Source of the DNA: Euperipatoides rowelli
Taxonomy: Eukaryota; Onychophora; Udeonychophora; Euonychophora; Peripatopsidae
Strand: one strand, 5' to 3'
Assembly: GCA_003024985.2 (NCBI GenBank)
Contig: PXIH01S0010401.1
Length of the DNA: 15,278 nt
How positions within the stretch are numbered: the first letter of the stretch is position 1; each line of letters opens with the position of its first letter. Below are positions 1 to 8,889 of the stretch, piece after piece. The notes beneath the pieces are model-generated. The model had not been told where the DNA came from and did no database searches. It was given only the letters and a program-made list of their open reading frames with translations. The translations under genes and the position numbers were made by a program.

Positions 1-190
1 ATAAATTATCGTATTTTATTTACACTTCATAAACGATCATATTTTATTTACAAATCATAAATAATAGTATTTTATTTAAATTTATAGTGTTACATTATTT
101 TAACTTTACTACAAACATAATTTTGTACTTACTCTATGTTTGGTTCTTTAGAAGGATGGCATTTCCTACTTGTTGTTGTCATCCGTCTCG

Positions 191-205
191 GTCATAACTT
201 ATGAC
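191..205. repeat. 15-bp palindrome at the left end of the transposon
   Basis: GTCATAACTTATGAC is a perfect inverted repeat (7-bp arms around one C) that straddles the inferred left end. The last four bases are the first bases of the terminal repeat. It could be a chance palindrome, a remnant of the insertion target, or part of a longer true terminus. Confidence 0.5.
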
Positions 206-294
206 GTGATAAATGTTAAATTTTTACTTGGTCACATTTTCTTGGCCCAGTCAGTTTTTTGACAAAATGGCCGACAAGTTGGCACAATGCCAAT
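202..294 (+). repeat. Left terminal inverted repeat
   Basis: This stretch begins TGACGTGATAAATG and ends ACAAGTTGGCACAATGCCAAT. It matches the reverse complement of 2876-2962. The best blocks are the outer AAATTTTTACTTGGTCA and the inner CAAGTTGGCACAATGCCAAT, which are identical in both ends. The middle differs by substitutions, and the left copy carries about five more bases in a CAGTTTTTTGACA segment. The inner block contains TTGGCACAATGCCAA, itself a near-perfect palindrome that could be a transposase binding site (inference). Confidence 0.8.
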
Positions 295-919
295 TGGCTC
301 ACAACTTCATAAAAAAATTATTGTTCTCAAAAAGCATTGAATTTTTTAACCTTTTTTTTTGTTCCAGATAGTTCCAGTTCATAGCTTGTAATGGAAGATT
401 TGATGCTGATTAATTATCCAAGCAAATGAAAAGGACTGATGAATAACTTTGTATGTTGTGCAAATGACATTTGATTAATTCCCGATTATATGCAATGGTA
501 CATGGAAGTGAGAAGTTACATAGTGCTTCGAACAGGTGTTGTGATATTTATTAAAAATGTAGATATCAGTTTTATTTACTATCTATCATATAGAGTGCTA
601 ATAACCACATGTGTTGAAAAGTCCCTGCATTTAGGACAGCATTCAACAAAGATATGTTGATGAATCTGAAAGTGGCAATTGTAAAAGGAAATGTGTGTGT
701 TATGCATTCTAGAAAAGACAATAAGATATAAAAACAGTTGCATTAAATGCAACAACAAAACCAGTAAAAGTGCTAAAAGACTTTTTTCTGAATTTGTCAG
801 TTCTTGTCTGCAATTTGTTATTTTCTTGATGATGTGTACTCAAGAACAATACATTAACAGATGAAAACAGCATATTTACAAATGATGTCATGTAGTACTT
901 GCTTTGTATGACCTTTTTT
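295..919. other. Left interior of the transposon, no clear coding
   Basis: This is AT-rich sequence between the left inverted repeat and the first copy of the internal direct repeat. Only short stop-rich reading frames are present. It could hold the promoter and a decayed N-terminal exon of the element's gene, but I found no convincing protein match. The minus-strand open frame at 709-1050 reads through low-complexity AT-rich sequence and gives a hydrophobic peptide without recognisable motifs, so I treat it as chance. Confidence 0.4.
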
Positions 920-951
920 TGTCTTGGAATGCAGAAGCTAGTATGTTTCAA
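920..951 (+). repeat. Internal direct repeat, copy 1 (32 bp)
   Basis: This block, starting TGTCTTGGAATGCAG, is identical over 32 bases to 1884-1915. Both copies lie inside the transposon, about 960 bp apart. Copy 2 sits within the decayed coding region, reading SWNAEASMFQ in one frame, while copy 1 sits upstream of the first recognisable coding block. An internal duplication, rearrangement or gene conversion would explain it. Confidence 0.85.
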
Positions 952-1082
952 ATACAAATGATCTTCAGATAAACCAATGTTACAATAGTTTATTGATGTT
1001 GCATTTAAAAAAAATATTATAAATTTGTAAATTTCATTAAAATGATACATGTTTATTGATCTGACTTATTCATGAATTCAGA

Positions 1083-2620
1083 ATGTCAACTGGCAAAGTC
1101 AATGACAAACAAGCAAGTAAAGAATTTACTGAAAACAAATTAAGTGAGGATATTATGTTGTTGTTTTTTTTTTACCCAAGAGAAAGAAACAAATCACAGC
1201 TAGTGTATTCATCAAAAGTAAACCCACCCAAAGTTGTAGCAAACTTTAAAACCACAAATACTTGTAAGGTAACTGCTGAACAACTGCATAAAGTATACAA
1301 TGAATATAACTTTCAACTAGATAACACATTTTATGATGTAAAAGATCTATGAACTTCCATTTCAAATTTCCAAGTACATTGTCCAAAAGAATGGGAAGAA
1401 TTTATGTCTCCACATATTCCGACTTACAAAACATCATTGTAATTGAAAAGTAAGTGAGATATTATATTCTAGATAGTCTACTATTTGATTCATGGTGGAA
1501 AGGAAAAAAAAAAACACCTTTACATGTTAGCATTGCACAAGCAGTACATGAAACCTGTAGATCTAATACACTCATAGTATCATTCAATCACCTTGGTATT
1601 TGCATTAGCTATGAAAGCTTGAAGCATCAAGATCAATAATGCGTCATCTTTAATTGTTGCAATGAGAAATAAACACAGGGTTCCTCTACCAACATTCATT
1701 GACAAGAAAAATTTCCTATGAGCATCAGTGGACAACTTTGACCATGATGAAGAAACAGTTTATTTAATTGGAGAGACACATGACAATGTTATTATTTTAT
1801 TTCAAAACAATAATTCACTTGATAATAATTGTGTCACTACATTTGATGATTTCAACTTTGGAACAGAGGACAAATTTTAATGATGTCTTGGAATGCAGAA
1901 GCTAGTATGTTTCAAGAACAAAGTTAAGAGATGGTATTCCAACTGAATTTGTTCCTCCTCAAATGATTGATGCAAATGAAGTAAGAATTTTTGCAGCAAA
2001 AACATATTGAATCTTGTTCCTGGTATGCTTTATGAGGTTTTCATACATTCCCGATGTGGATCTTCCAGTTATAACTTTTGTACCTTTTTGGAGTGCATTT
2101 AATTATTTTCTCAATAATGAAGTTCTACCAAAGAATAACATAGCATGTACCACAATTTTTCCTAATCCAGCCACATATACCATCATGATTAACTTTCAAG
2201 ATGCACTGTCTCAGGTTGATCAAGAATGTGATTTATTGTGATGTTTTCAAATGTCTTTCTTGGACTTGGACTTTACATATAAGAAAAATCATAATATGTT
2301 GCAAATGAGAGTTCTTAAGGAATAGGGGAGTATAGAGGTATTTACAGAGGTAGAAATATTTGGACCAAATTTTGCTGGAAGTGTTTTACCTGGCTATAAT
2401 TAGGCTACTCACATGGTATCCATGGACTATCCCTTCTGGCAGAAGGTATTGTACTTTATAGTGGCTACAAGTGATGGCCAAACAAGTTAGCCATCAGACC
2501 TTATATCTGATCTAGAAGTGGCATATGAAAGAACTTGCTATACTTCCAACATGCTGTTTTGAATTCTGGAGGTGAACATGTTATTTTGAGTTCATGTGAC
2601 ACTGGTGCTTTCATTTTTTC
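1083..2620 (+). pseudogene. Fossil gene of the transposon: recurrent uncharacterised protein family
   Basis: Several coding blocks read in order with frame changes. First, 1083-1440: an ATG start, a TGA at 1350, then TSISNFQVHCPKEWEEF. Next, 1472-1639 contains HVSIAQAVHETCRSNTLIV and LGICISYESL. Then 1641-1880 contains ASVDNFDHDEET and GETHDNVIILFQ, followed by 1916-2241 with DVDLPVITFVPFWSAFNY and TIMINFQDALSQVDQ. Last, about 2335-2620 contains EVEIFGPNFAGSVLPGYN and VATSDGQTS. At least six stops and several frameshifts make it a pseudogene. From memory, a similar order of motifs (RS.L...NRLG..ISY, then DNFD..EET..G..H, then PDVDLPV, then NFQ..L.QVDQ, then the IFGPN region) occurs in uncharacterised proteins that are multi-copy in cnidarian and mollusc genomes; I cannot verify this here. 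Its place between terminal inverted repeats suggests a transposon-encoded protein, possibly the transposase. No catalytic residues can be assigned. Confidence 0.65.
1884..1915 (+). repeat. Internal direct repeat, copy 2 (32 bp)
   Basis: Identical partner of 920-951. It lies directly after two in-frame stops of the upstream coding block and is followed by a block reading DGIPTEFVPPQMIDANEV in a shifted frame. Confidence 0.85.
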
Positions 2621-2875
2621 AATGTACTACTTTTATAAATCATTTAATAACATTGGACTGATTGAGAGCTGTGTGTAATTTGTGGAAAAGGAGCTATAAC
2701 AATATGTATTCCTGTTCACACATTGTTGCAAAAATCAACACAATTGCCTTTAGGACAGTAAATATAATAATAAAAAATATTCAAAGTTTAATTTTAAACA
2801 AATTTTGTCATTATACTTTATGTCTGAAAGTCAATGGTTTGTGAGAAAAATAATTGTTTATGAAGAAAGGATCTG

Positions 2876-2962
2876 ATTGGCATTGTGCCAACTTGTTAGC
2901 CATTTTTGGATAAAATGTCCAGAAAACTATGACCAAGTAAAAATTTGACTTTTATCATGTCA
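2876..2962 (-). repeat. Right terminal inverted repeat
   Basis: The reverse complement begins TGACATGATAAAAG and ends CAAGTTGGCACAATGCCAAT, pairing with 202-294. The orientation is inverted, as expected for a DNA transposon end. Confidence 0.8.
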
Positions 2963-4065
2963 GTACACATTCCATAAGAGAAAATCTCTGAACAACAAAC
3001 TTCCAACAAGCACTTGGAGGGCTCCTTGACTACTGGTGAAAAAAAACTCCTGGTGACTGTTATTTGAATCTCCATAACGTTTGCTGCATACCAGGATTTT
3101 ATCTAGCATCAGCGTTCATTTATCAGAACCTCTCTGCCAAGCAATCACATGACTTGTCTGTCCCTGCTAATACATTAATTGAATATTTTATGACTAAAAA
3201 TATTTTGAGATCTCTATGCCTTTAATTTGGTTAATTTAAATCTGATTTAATTTTAAGACCTAACAGAACTTTGCACTCCTCAATGAGTAAGTTCATTAGT
3301 AATGAGTCATACATGTTAGTGCTCACCTTCCACTCAAAATAAAAGCTCATTCAAGCCAGCTCATATTAAATTAAATAACTGTTTTTTTTTAATTAAAATC
3401 AGTAAAAATCATAGCATGTATTTGCTTATTTAAAATACTAAATTGGTAATAGGGTTTAGATCCCATTATGGGCATAATGTTGTTTTGTCTGACAATAGAC
3501 CAGCAAGAGTCCCTTTATGCAAACTTCTGACTAATCTAAGGCTTATGCTCAAAAAATGCATTCTAATTGCCAAACCTGATTTTGTTCTCCAGAAAATTTT
3601 TAGTCTAAAACTAAGATTTGTACAAATTAGTCAAACCAGCCACCAGGTGGCTACAAATAAATTTTAAAAATATATCTCAGGCTGTTTCTGGAGTAATTAG
3701 AGTTTCGGAATTTGCTATACTGCTGGCCACCATGCTTTGGAACTCCTTTCACCCAAAATTTTCAAAACACATCTTCTGGACAGGGATGGTTGTTGGTAGT
3801 CCAAAGTATCCTCAGTCAGATCTACTTTGTTTTGGCTTTAAAGAAAATCAACCATCATTGTTCTAGGATGAGCAGTTGAGGAGAATATCAAACCTTACCG
3901 ATTTACAGACATTTATACACTTTTATTTATATAGATGGTATTATAGTAATGCCTAGAAAATCAATTACTGTATGTGTAATTACTACAATATATAATTTAA
4001 TGTTATTTTTTTAAACAAAAGAATAAGCATAAATGATTTACGATGAGCACACAATGGAGTTAAAT
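2963..4065. other. Intergenic AT-rich stretch, nothing recognised
   Basis: Two overlapping plus-strand open frames (3443-3667 and 3618-3866) give peptides of 74 and 82 residues. They show no domain, signal peptide or family resemblance that I recognise. The second contains FAILLATMLWNSF followed by FWTGMVVGSPKYPQSD, which is a little more protein-like than background, but one short frame is not enough to call a gene. A small hairpin (AGAGAAAATCTCT) lies at about 2977-2989. No RNA gene or mobile-element end is visible. Confidence 0.4.
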
Positions 4066-5031
4066 TCTCTGTGAATCAGGCAAATTTGACATGTGATAAA
4101 TTCTCTCATATGTGTCATACATTCTCTAAAGAAAACTGACTTGAAAGATAACTCTCCTATAAATTGCAAAAGTAGACAAGAGCTCTACCTTTGAGGATTT
4201 TTCTTTCAAGAATATAATCAAAGCTCTCCATTGACTTAGAGTAGAGAACATATCTGTGTCACCGATGGTGTGAACACATAACTCAACAATATGATCAAAC
4301 TTGGTGGAATATAAACTTAAACTATGCTGCCTTTTATGAAAATTTTATATATAGGCTATAAAAAATATGTGTTCTGCTTTTAATCCTTATCATTGATATC
4401 CAGGGAGTTTTAATAAGTTTGACAAGGATATAGCTAACAATAAGCACTAGATAATAAAACATCACTTTCACTAAAATCATATTTCCAAGCAAAAAATATG
4501 TCTGTGTGTGTCAAATTTCTCTTGAGAAATATCTTTTTTTTTTATTACTACTTTTTTTTTTTTTTTTTTGGGGGGGGGGGTAATTGTTTGAGAGATTTCT
4601 TTCTCAAAGATTTCATCTCCAGTGTCTTTATGTGTTGGTGAAATCATTTTACACAGTTTAAAATATCCACCAACATTAATTGCAACTTCTAATTGAGAAA
4701 AACAATCAATGGCAAAAATGATTTCATGTTGAAAGCTGCAATTGAAAGAAACTAAGTTGGGAGTGTAATCATTTCCATGTCTTTCTATATTGATAATATG
4801 TTAAAAGATTGATTTACTTCATCCTTTGCTAATCAGCTGAACACTGATTTGTATTTTCCATGGAAGAAAAAAATATCTTAGAAAAGAAGAATCACATGTT
4901 TTGCTTCATGATAACAGCTCTTCACTTTTAGTGAAAATTACAGAGCCACAAACATGTATGATAATAGGGTTCATATAAACCCGAAACACAAAAATAGCAC
5001 AACTTTTCAAATAAAGGGAATGGGTGTAATA
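4066..5031 (-). pseudogene. Unassigned coding-like tract on the minus strand
   Basis: Reading the minus strand in one frame, stops are unusually sparse for such AT-rich DNA. From 5031 down to 4480 only three occur (near 4908, 4821 and 4803), including an uninterrupted 107 codons at 4800-4480. In that frame are HIINIERHGNDYTPNLVSF, FAIDCFSQLEVAINVGGYF and PTHKDTGDEIFEKEISQ. A stop-rich gap follows (about 4479-4345). The same frame then opens again for 72 codons at 4344-4129 (TKFDHIVELCVHTIGDTDMF, LSQWRALIIFLKEKSSKVEL), then a TAG, then MYDTYERIYHMSNLPDSQ to about 4066. The residue mix looks like a soluble protein, not translated AT repeat. No family is recognised. It may be a decayed host gene, a retrocopy or part of an unknown element. 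A C11/A18 run interrupts the first block, giving TPPPKKKK. Confidence 0.35.
4552..4580. repeat. T18-G11 double homopolymer
   Basis: Eighteen T are followed directly by eleven G. Such poly-T/poly-G junctions are slippage-prone and can also arise from assembly or sequencing error. On the minus strand it adds a proline/lysine run to the coding-like tract around it. Confidence 0.9.
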
Positions 5032-5034
5032 TTA

Positions 5035-5623
5035 TAAAATAATAATAAAAAATTACCTTCACATCTGATATGTTTTGAACATGTACTGGTTGAGGTTAAT
5101 GGATTTTCATTATGATACTTTGCTCATGATCTTTGTCATAGGATTCATATTTCAAGTTGCTGTAGATTCCCTTTAATAGTGACTACTAATCTCTTATAAA
5201 ATTAACAACTTTCATGCTTGAAGTGAATTTTCACAGTTAATATGGCACCATAGGGGTGAAAATGAAACATAAGATATAAAATATTTGACAGCCAGAAAAA
5301 AGTATATTATATTAACATAGTGTAACTCTATTTGTGTTAGAAATTTGTTATGTGGCCTTTTAATTTTTTGAGAGGTTAGAAACAGGCCAATATAAATTAT
5401 TATACACTCCACATTTTTAGTCATGCTAATTTATTTTATTTTTTTATGACACCAGTGTGTCTAACCCGCCTGACAGCTGAGGTGAATCGTTGCATTATCT
5501 TATATTCATCATTTACACACATTCATACACTATTTACAATATTTACAATTTGTGTATTGCATGCTGATGATCAGAAATTCTCCCGAAGGTTCAACTACAA
5601 TACTGTTCTTGTTTTCACGTTAT
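5035..5623. other. Intergenic stretch, nothing recognised
   Basis: Two open frames are present (minus 5424-5212, 70 residues; plus 5446-5646, 66 residues). The first is hydrophobic and translates AT-rich sequence, and the second runs into the tandem repeat that follows. Neither shows a family resemblance, so I consider both chance frames. Confidence 0.4.
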
Positions 5624-5904
5624 TTAGAAAATTCATATCTCAATAACGAAAAGTCAGAGAACTAAACTAACTAATTGAAAGGAACCCTATCCTCCCAATC
5701 TTTCTAAAAGAAAGATAATTGGGTGATACTTGATAGGGTCGGACAGCACGAGCCTTGAACCTGTTAGTAAATTCATATCTCAATAACGCAAAGTCAGAGA
5801 ACTAAACTGACTGGTTGAAAGTAACCCTATCCTCCCAATCTTTCCGAAATAAAGAGAATTGGGGGATACTTGATATGGGTTGGACAGCACGAGCCTCGAA
5901 CCTG
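5624..5904. repeat. Tandem duplication of a 140-bp unit with B-box-like motif
   Basis: Copy 1 covers 5624-5763 and copy 2 covers 5764-5904; they are largely identical, with one extra base in copy 2. Shared blocks include ATTCATATCTCAATAACG, AAGTCAGAGAACTAAACT, CCCTATCCTCCCAATCTTTC and GGACAGCACGAGCC. Each unit holds an imperfect hairpin: the CCCTATCCTCCCAATCTTTC arm is followed by a partly complementary arm ending in GATA(T)GGGT. Each ends in a sequence whose reverse complement is CAGGTTC(A/G)AGGC, close to the RNA polymerase III B box. Copy 2 continues into GCTCGCACCGACACC. It could be a dimer of a short repeat family, two units of a satellite, or a tRNA-related SINE on the minus strand; no convincing A box is visible. 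Confidence 0.8.
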
Positions 5905-5968
5905 GCTCGCACCGACACCAAGAACACAAAGCAGCACAGCTCAATCACGTTAATTTTTTATTTACAGT

Positions 5969-5994
5969 CCTAACCTTACCCTTACCCTAACTCC
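5969..5994. repeat. Short degenerate telomere-like tract
   Basis: The run CCTAACCTTACCCTTACCC followed by TAACTCC is built from variants of the CCCTAA hexamer, about four units. It is too short and degenerate to be a working telomere and is best seen as an interstitial telomere-like or simple repeat. Confidence 0.5.
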
Positions 5995-7093
5995 AACTAT
6001 GGATTAAACCCACTATTCCAAACCTATGATGATGAAGGGGTGAAATAATCCTTTTTTGATCGATTTTTAGAATTTTAATAGCATTTCTGTAATGACAAAA
6101 ATATAAGGGCAGATGTCAAAAATTTCAATTGTATCGCCTGTATTTAGACACTTATATAAATTTAAGATTAAGGTACTGAAATTCATTCAAAGTTCCTGTA
6201 TTATTATTATTTTTTTTTTTAAAAAAATGGGACAATAAAGACATTAACATGTCTCAATATATGCTATTGGGCCCTAGGGCAGTGTAATCAATTAATGGTC
6301 ATTTTCATAAAAAAAAAAAATTGGAAGTATATTATGAACATTATGTATGTACCATTCAAAACGGAATATATGTGCATAATATGCTTATAAAAGGCATTTT
6401 ATTTTAATAATAACAAATTTATTCATTCTAATTATTAATTTAATAAAATAAGTAAAAAATGATTTTCAATATCTATTTTTTTTAACATCTGATATGAATG
6501 ACCTTTAATAATCCCTATATTTTTTTCCATATTCAGAATAATGAGATAGTAGCCTGGTTTTCAATCTCACAAAGGTTAACAGAAAAAGTAAATTGATGAG
6601 TGTCCATCCAAGGTAGGACTGATGTTTGTGCTTATGCATTAGGAAAGCTTTTAACATCAGTCTGACAGAGGTAAATCAAATGAGGCAGTGGTTTGTAATG
6701 CTGCTGGCAATGGCAGGTGAAAGGAAGAAGAGCTTCGAGCATTTATAAAGAACTGCTAAAATGGGTCACAGCGTGAAAAGGATTATTGTAAGAAATGACA
6801 TCTATGAGTTAGATATATTTTTTAAAAAATAATAAAAAAGGAAAGTAAAACACTTTTATTATTATAGAACATTTTCTTATTAAATTAAATATATTTTTAT
6901 TGAAAATGTCTTCAATATAAAATTAGCTTTAATAAATCATAATAGGTTTAAGAAAACAAAATTTAAAGTTTTAATGCTTATCTGTAAAGTATAAATATTC
7001 ATTTAAAATCAAAATTAAGAGGAGAAAAATGGGTTAACTTTAAATTGCATAACACTATCTCTATGTTTAGAGTTGAAAATTATATATATTAAA
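5995..7093. other. AT-rich intergenic stretch, no gene recognised
   Basis: The stretch is mostly A/T-rich with poly-T and poly-A runs (for example near 6205-6225 and 6309-6320). A less AT-rich island at about 6540-6790 reads, in one plus frame, SDRGKSNEAVVCNAAGNGR, then a stop, then KEEELRAFIKNC. This is mildly protein-like but short and broken. The same island contains a 10-bp inverted repeat (GACTGATGTT at 6617-6626, AACATCAGTC at 6653-6662) with a 26-nt loop. No RNA family is recognised. Confidence 0.4.
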
Positions 7094-7106
7094 CCCTCTA
7101 TTGCAC
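7094..7106 (+). repeat. Left terminal inverted repeat of the piggyBac-like element
   Basis: CCCTCTATTGCAC preceded by TTAAA (7089-7093). It pairs with 9788-9800. Starts of the form CCCT next to TTAA are typical of piggyBac termini. Confidence 0.65.
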
Positions 7107-7125
7107 GGAAAAAAAAATGTTATTA

Positions 7126-7147
7126 TTAAATACCTATAGGTATTTAA
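7126..7147. repeat. 22-bp perfect palindrome near the left piggyBac end
   Basis: The sequence is symmetrical over all 22 bases around a central CCTATAGG. It lies 20-54 bp inside the left end, between the terminal and subterminal repeats, and could be a transposase contact site (inference) or a chance AT-rich palindrome. Confidence 0.6.
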
Positions 7148-7159
7148 GCATTTGTTTAA

Positions 7160-7175
7160 CCCTGGGGCACCTAAG
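7160..7175 (+). repeat. Left subterminal inverted repeat
   Basis: CCCTGGGGCACCTAAG, preceded by TTAA. Its inverted partner near the right end is CTTAGGTGTTCTAGAC (9648-9663). They match at 11 of 16 positions, the differences being mostly transitions. The pair could instead mark nested element ends; the outer pair is the better match. Confidence 0.45.
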
Positions 7176-7433
7176 CTATTTAATTTCTATATATTGAACA
7201 TTTTATTTATTGAAAACATTTGTCAATTACAACAAAGGAAAACTTGTAACTACATTCTGTAGATACTTGAGACAAGTCTCAAAGCGTCATAATTATTTCT
7301 GACTCATGTTTTAATGTTACTGTAAGAAACAATGAACTTATGATTAATAATACTAAACCAACAATTTATTCAAACCAATTATCACTTCTTTTACAGTTCT
7401 TTTCAAATTTTCACAGCAAGCAGTTGATACACT

Positions 7434-8889
7434 TTATACAATAGAAGTTGAATGTTTACTACATAAGTTTCTTCCACATTTAAAACTAAAACAGTTTTCT
7501 GCATTTTGTCCTTTCTAGGATCACAAAGTAATATTTATATTTTCTGGGATTTGGTTCTTGTACCACAACATAGGGAAATTAAGATGCATGTGCAACACTT
7601 TCAAACTCTGAATCATAGATTTTTGGAGTCACAATATTAGTAATCTTCTAATATGGAGTTCAACTAAATCCTCGGCCTGTTTTCCAAGAAAAATCTGGTT
7701 CCTAGATTTTTTTTTCCTCAAGTTCCATGTTGAGTTTTTCTTCAACAATACAATATATGCTACAACTTCATATAATCAACTGAATTCATAAATTATACTA
7801 GACACCACATTTTTGTTTTACTTTTACATAAATATGTAAGAATAATTTTATCCAGTGAGTATACCCCATCTTTTGTCTTGTTATAATATGTAATATGTAT
7901 AGGTTTAGAAGCATTTGCAATAATAATATCTGCTATATGATTCATTGTATAAAGTAACACACACTTTTACATCTCTTGAGTAGGCTAAATATGACACCAA
8001 CCTTATAAAATAAAACTCCAAACTGTGTTCATCCCATTTTATTTTTTGGCAAAAATTCATTATGGTTGAATGTTTCATTTTTCTGACCTGTTTTTACAAT
8101 TGTCAAACCATGTTGATATAAGTGATGTGGCATATTCTTGGATGTAAAGAAATTATCTATTGTGATATTGTTTTGACTACCAAAAAAGTTTGCTTCAAGT
8201 TGGAGGACAACATTAAATCAGACATACTTACCTGTTTCATTACCTTCTTTCTATCCCAAGTATCATAAGCTATCAGTAGGTAAAAAAAATTAGAGTCACA
8301 TATTCAGATAATTTTAATCCTATACTTATCAGGTTTTGAACTCATATATTGCCTAAATCCACATCGCCCACATACTAGAATTAATTGCTCATTGACTAAA
8401 AATAATATTTAGCAAGGCTATTAATAATAACCACCCAAATGACTCTAAAAACCCTGATTATTGTATGTTTTCTTTGAACCCTTATCAACCACATTTTCTG
8501 TTATATACAAATCAAATGTATTTGTCAGATTTTCAATGGAGGCAACTTGACAATATCTATCTGAGACTTTATTATTGTGTATTCTTATTTTTGCTTGTTC
8601 TGGTGGAATTTTATTCCACACAAATCCATTCATTTTTTTTTTTTTGAAAATACATCATTATTTTGGACACTGAAAACTATCATTGTGATCTTCTAAGTTT
8701 GAGATATCATTGGTGCCATTCTCATCATTTTTATCACTGTCAAGACTTACATGATCATCCACCCATCTAATCTTCATCCTCATTCTCTGGTTTGTAGTCT
8801 AAATCCACATAAGTAAAATTGCCATTACTTGAATCAGATTCCTCCAATATATTACACATATTGTCATCACTCAATTTTCTCTTTGATAT
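7434..8889 (-). pseudogene. piggyBac-type transposase, broken (DDE_Tnp_1_7 family)
   Basis: Read on the minus strand from 8889, where ATA stands in place of a probable ATG. An acidic N-terminus comes first (SKRKLSDDNMCNILEESDSS; then, after a frameshift and stops, DDHVSLDSDKNDENGTNDIS). Next comes GFVWNKIPPEQAKIRI and an ASIENLTNTFDLYI block (8633-8445). There follow VNEQLI and CGRCGFRQYMSSKPDKY, then NNITIDNFFTS, then YYNKTKDGVYSLDK, and last a Cys-rich end, CGRNLCSKHS, with a stop at 7436-7434. These match the known order of piggyBac transposases, DNA cutting and pasting enzymes that act at TTAA. Of the catalytic aspartates, the first is N (codon 8393-8391), the second remains (8157-8155), and the third is Y (7861-7859) with its neighbouring D kept. 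Some 80-100 residues before VNEQL are missing. The gene also has many stops and frameshifts. Confidence 0.88.

Larger units (their letters stand above)
202..2962 (+). mobile_element. Decayed DNA transposon with long terminal inverted repeats (about 2.76 kb)
   Basis: The two ends are inverted copies of each other over roughly 90 bp (202-294 and 2876-2962), and between them lies the remnant of one protein-coding gene on the plus strand. This is the layout of a cut-and-paste DNA transposon. The repeats have diverged by point changes and one indel, and the internal gene has many stops and frameshifts, so the element is old and inactive. I see no clear target-site duplication. The left flank ends in CATAACTTA and the right flank begins GTACACATT, so the exact termini, and therefore the superfamily, stay open. 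Similarity may extend outward on both sides (a TTGTTGTT motif lies about 30 bp beyond each end), in which case the true ends are further out. I do not recognise a catalytic signature that would place it in hAT, Tc1/mariner, Kolobok or Merlin. Confidence 0.72.

Noticed and set aside
709-1050. 113-residue minus-strand open frame
   Set aside because: It is the longest open frame in the window but gives hydrophobic text from AT-rich DNA, lies antisense inside the transposon and overlaps the 32-bp repeat, with no recognisable motif.
1450-1472. Possible mini-intron (GTAAGTGAG donor, TTCTAG acceptor) between coding blocks of the first transposon
   Set aside because: About 23 nt is far below normal animal intron size, and the gene has many other frame breaks that introns do not explain.
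8465-8647. 60-residue plus-strand open frame
   Set aside because: It is the antisense shadow of the piggyBac transposase fragment, which has clear family motifs.
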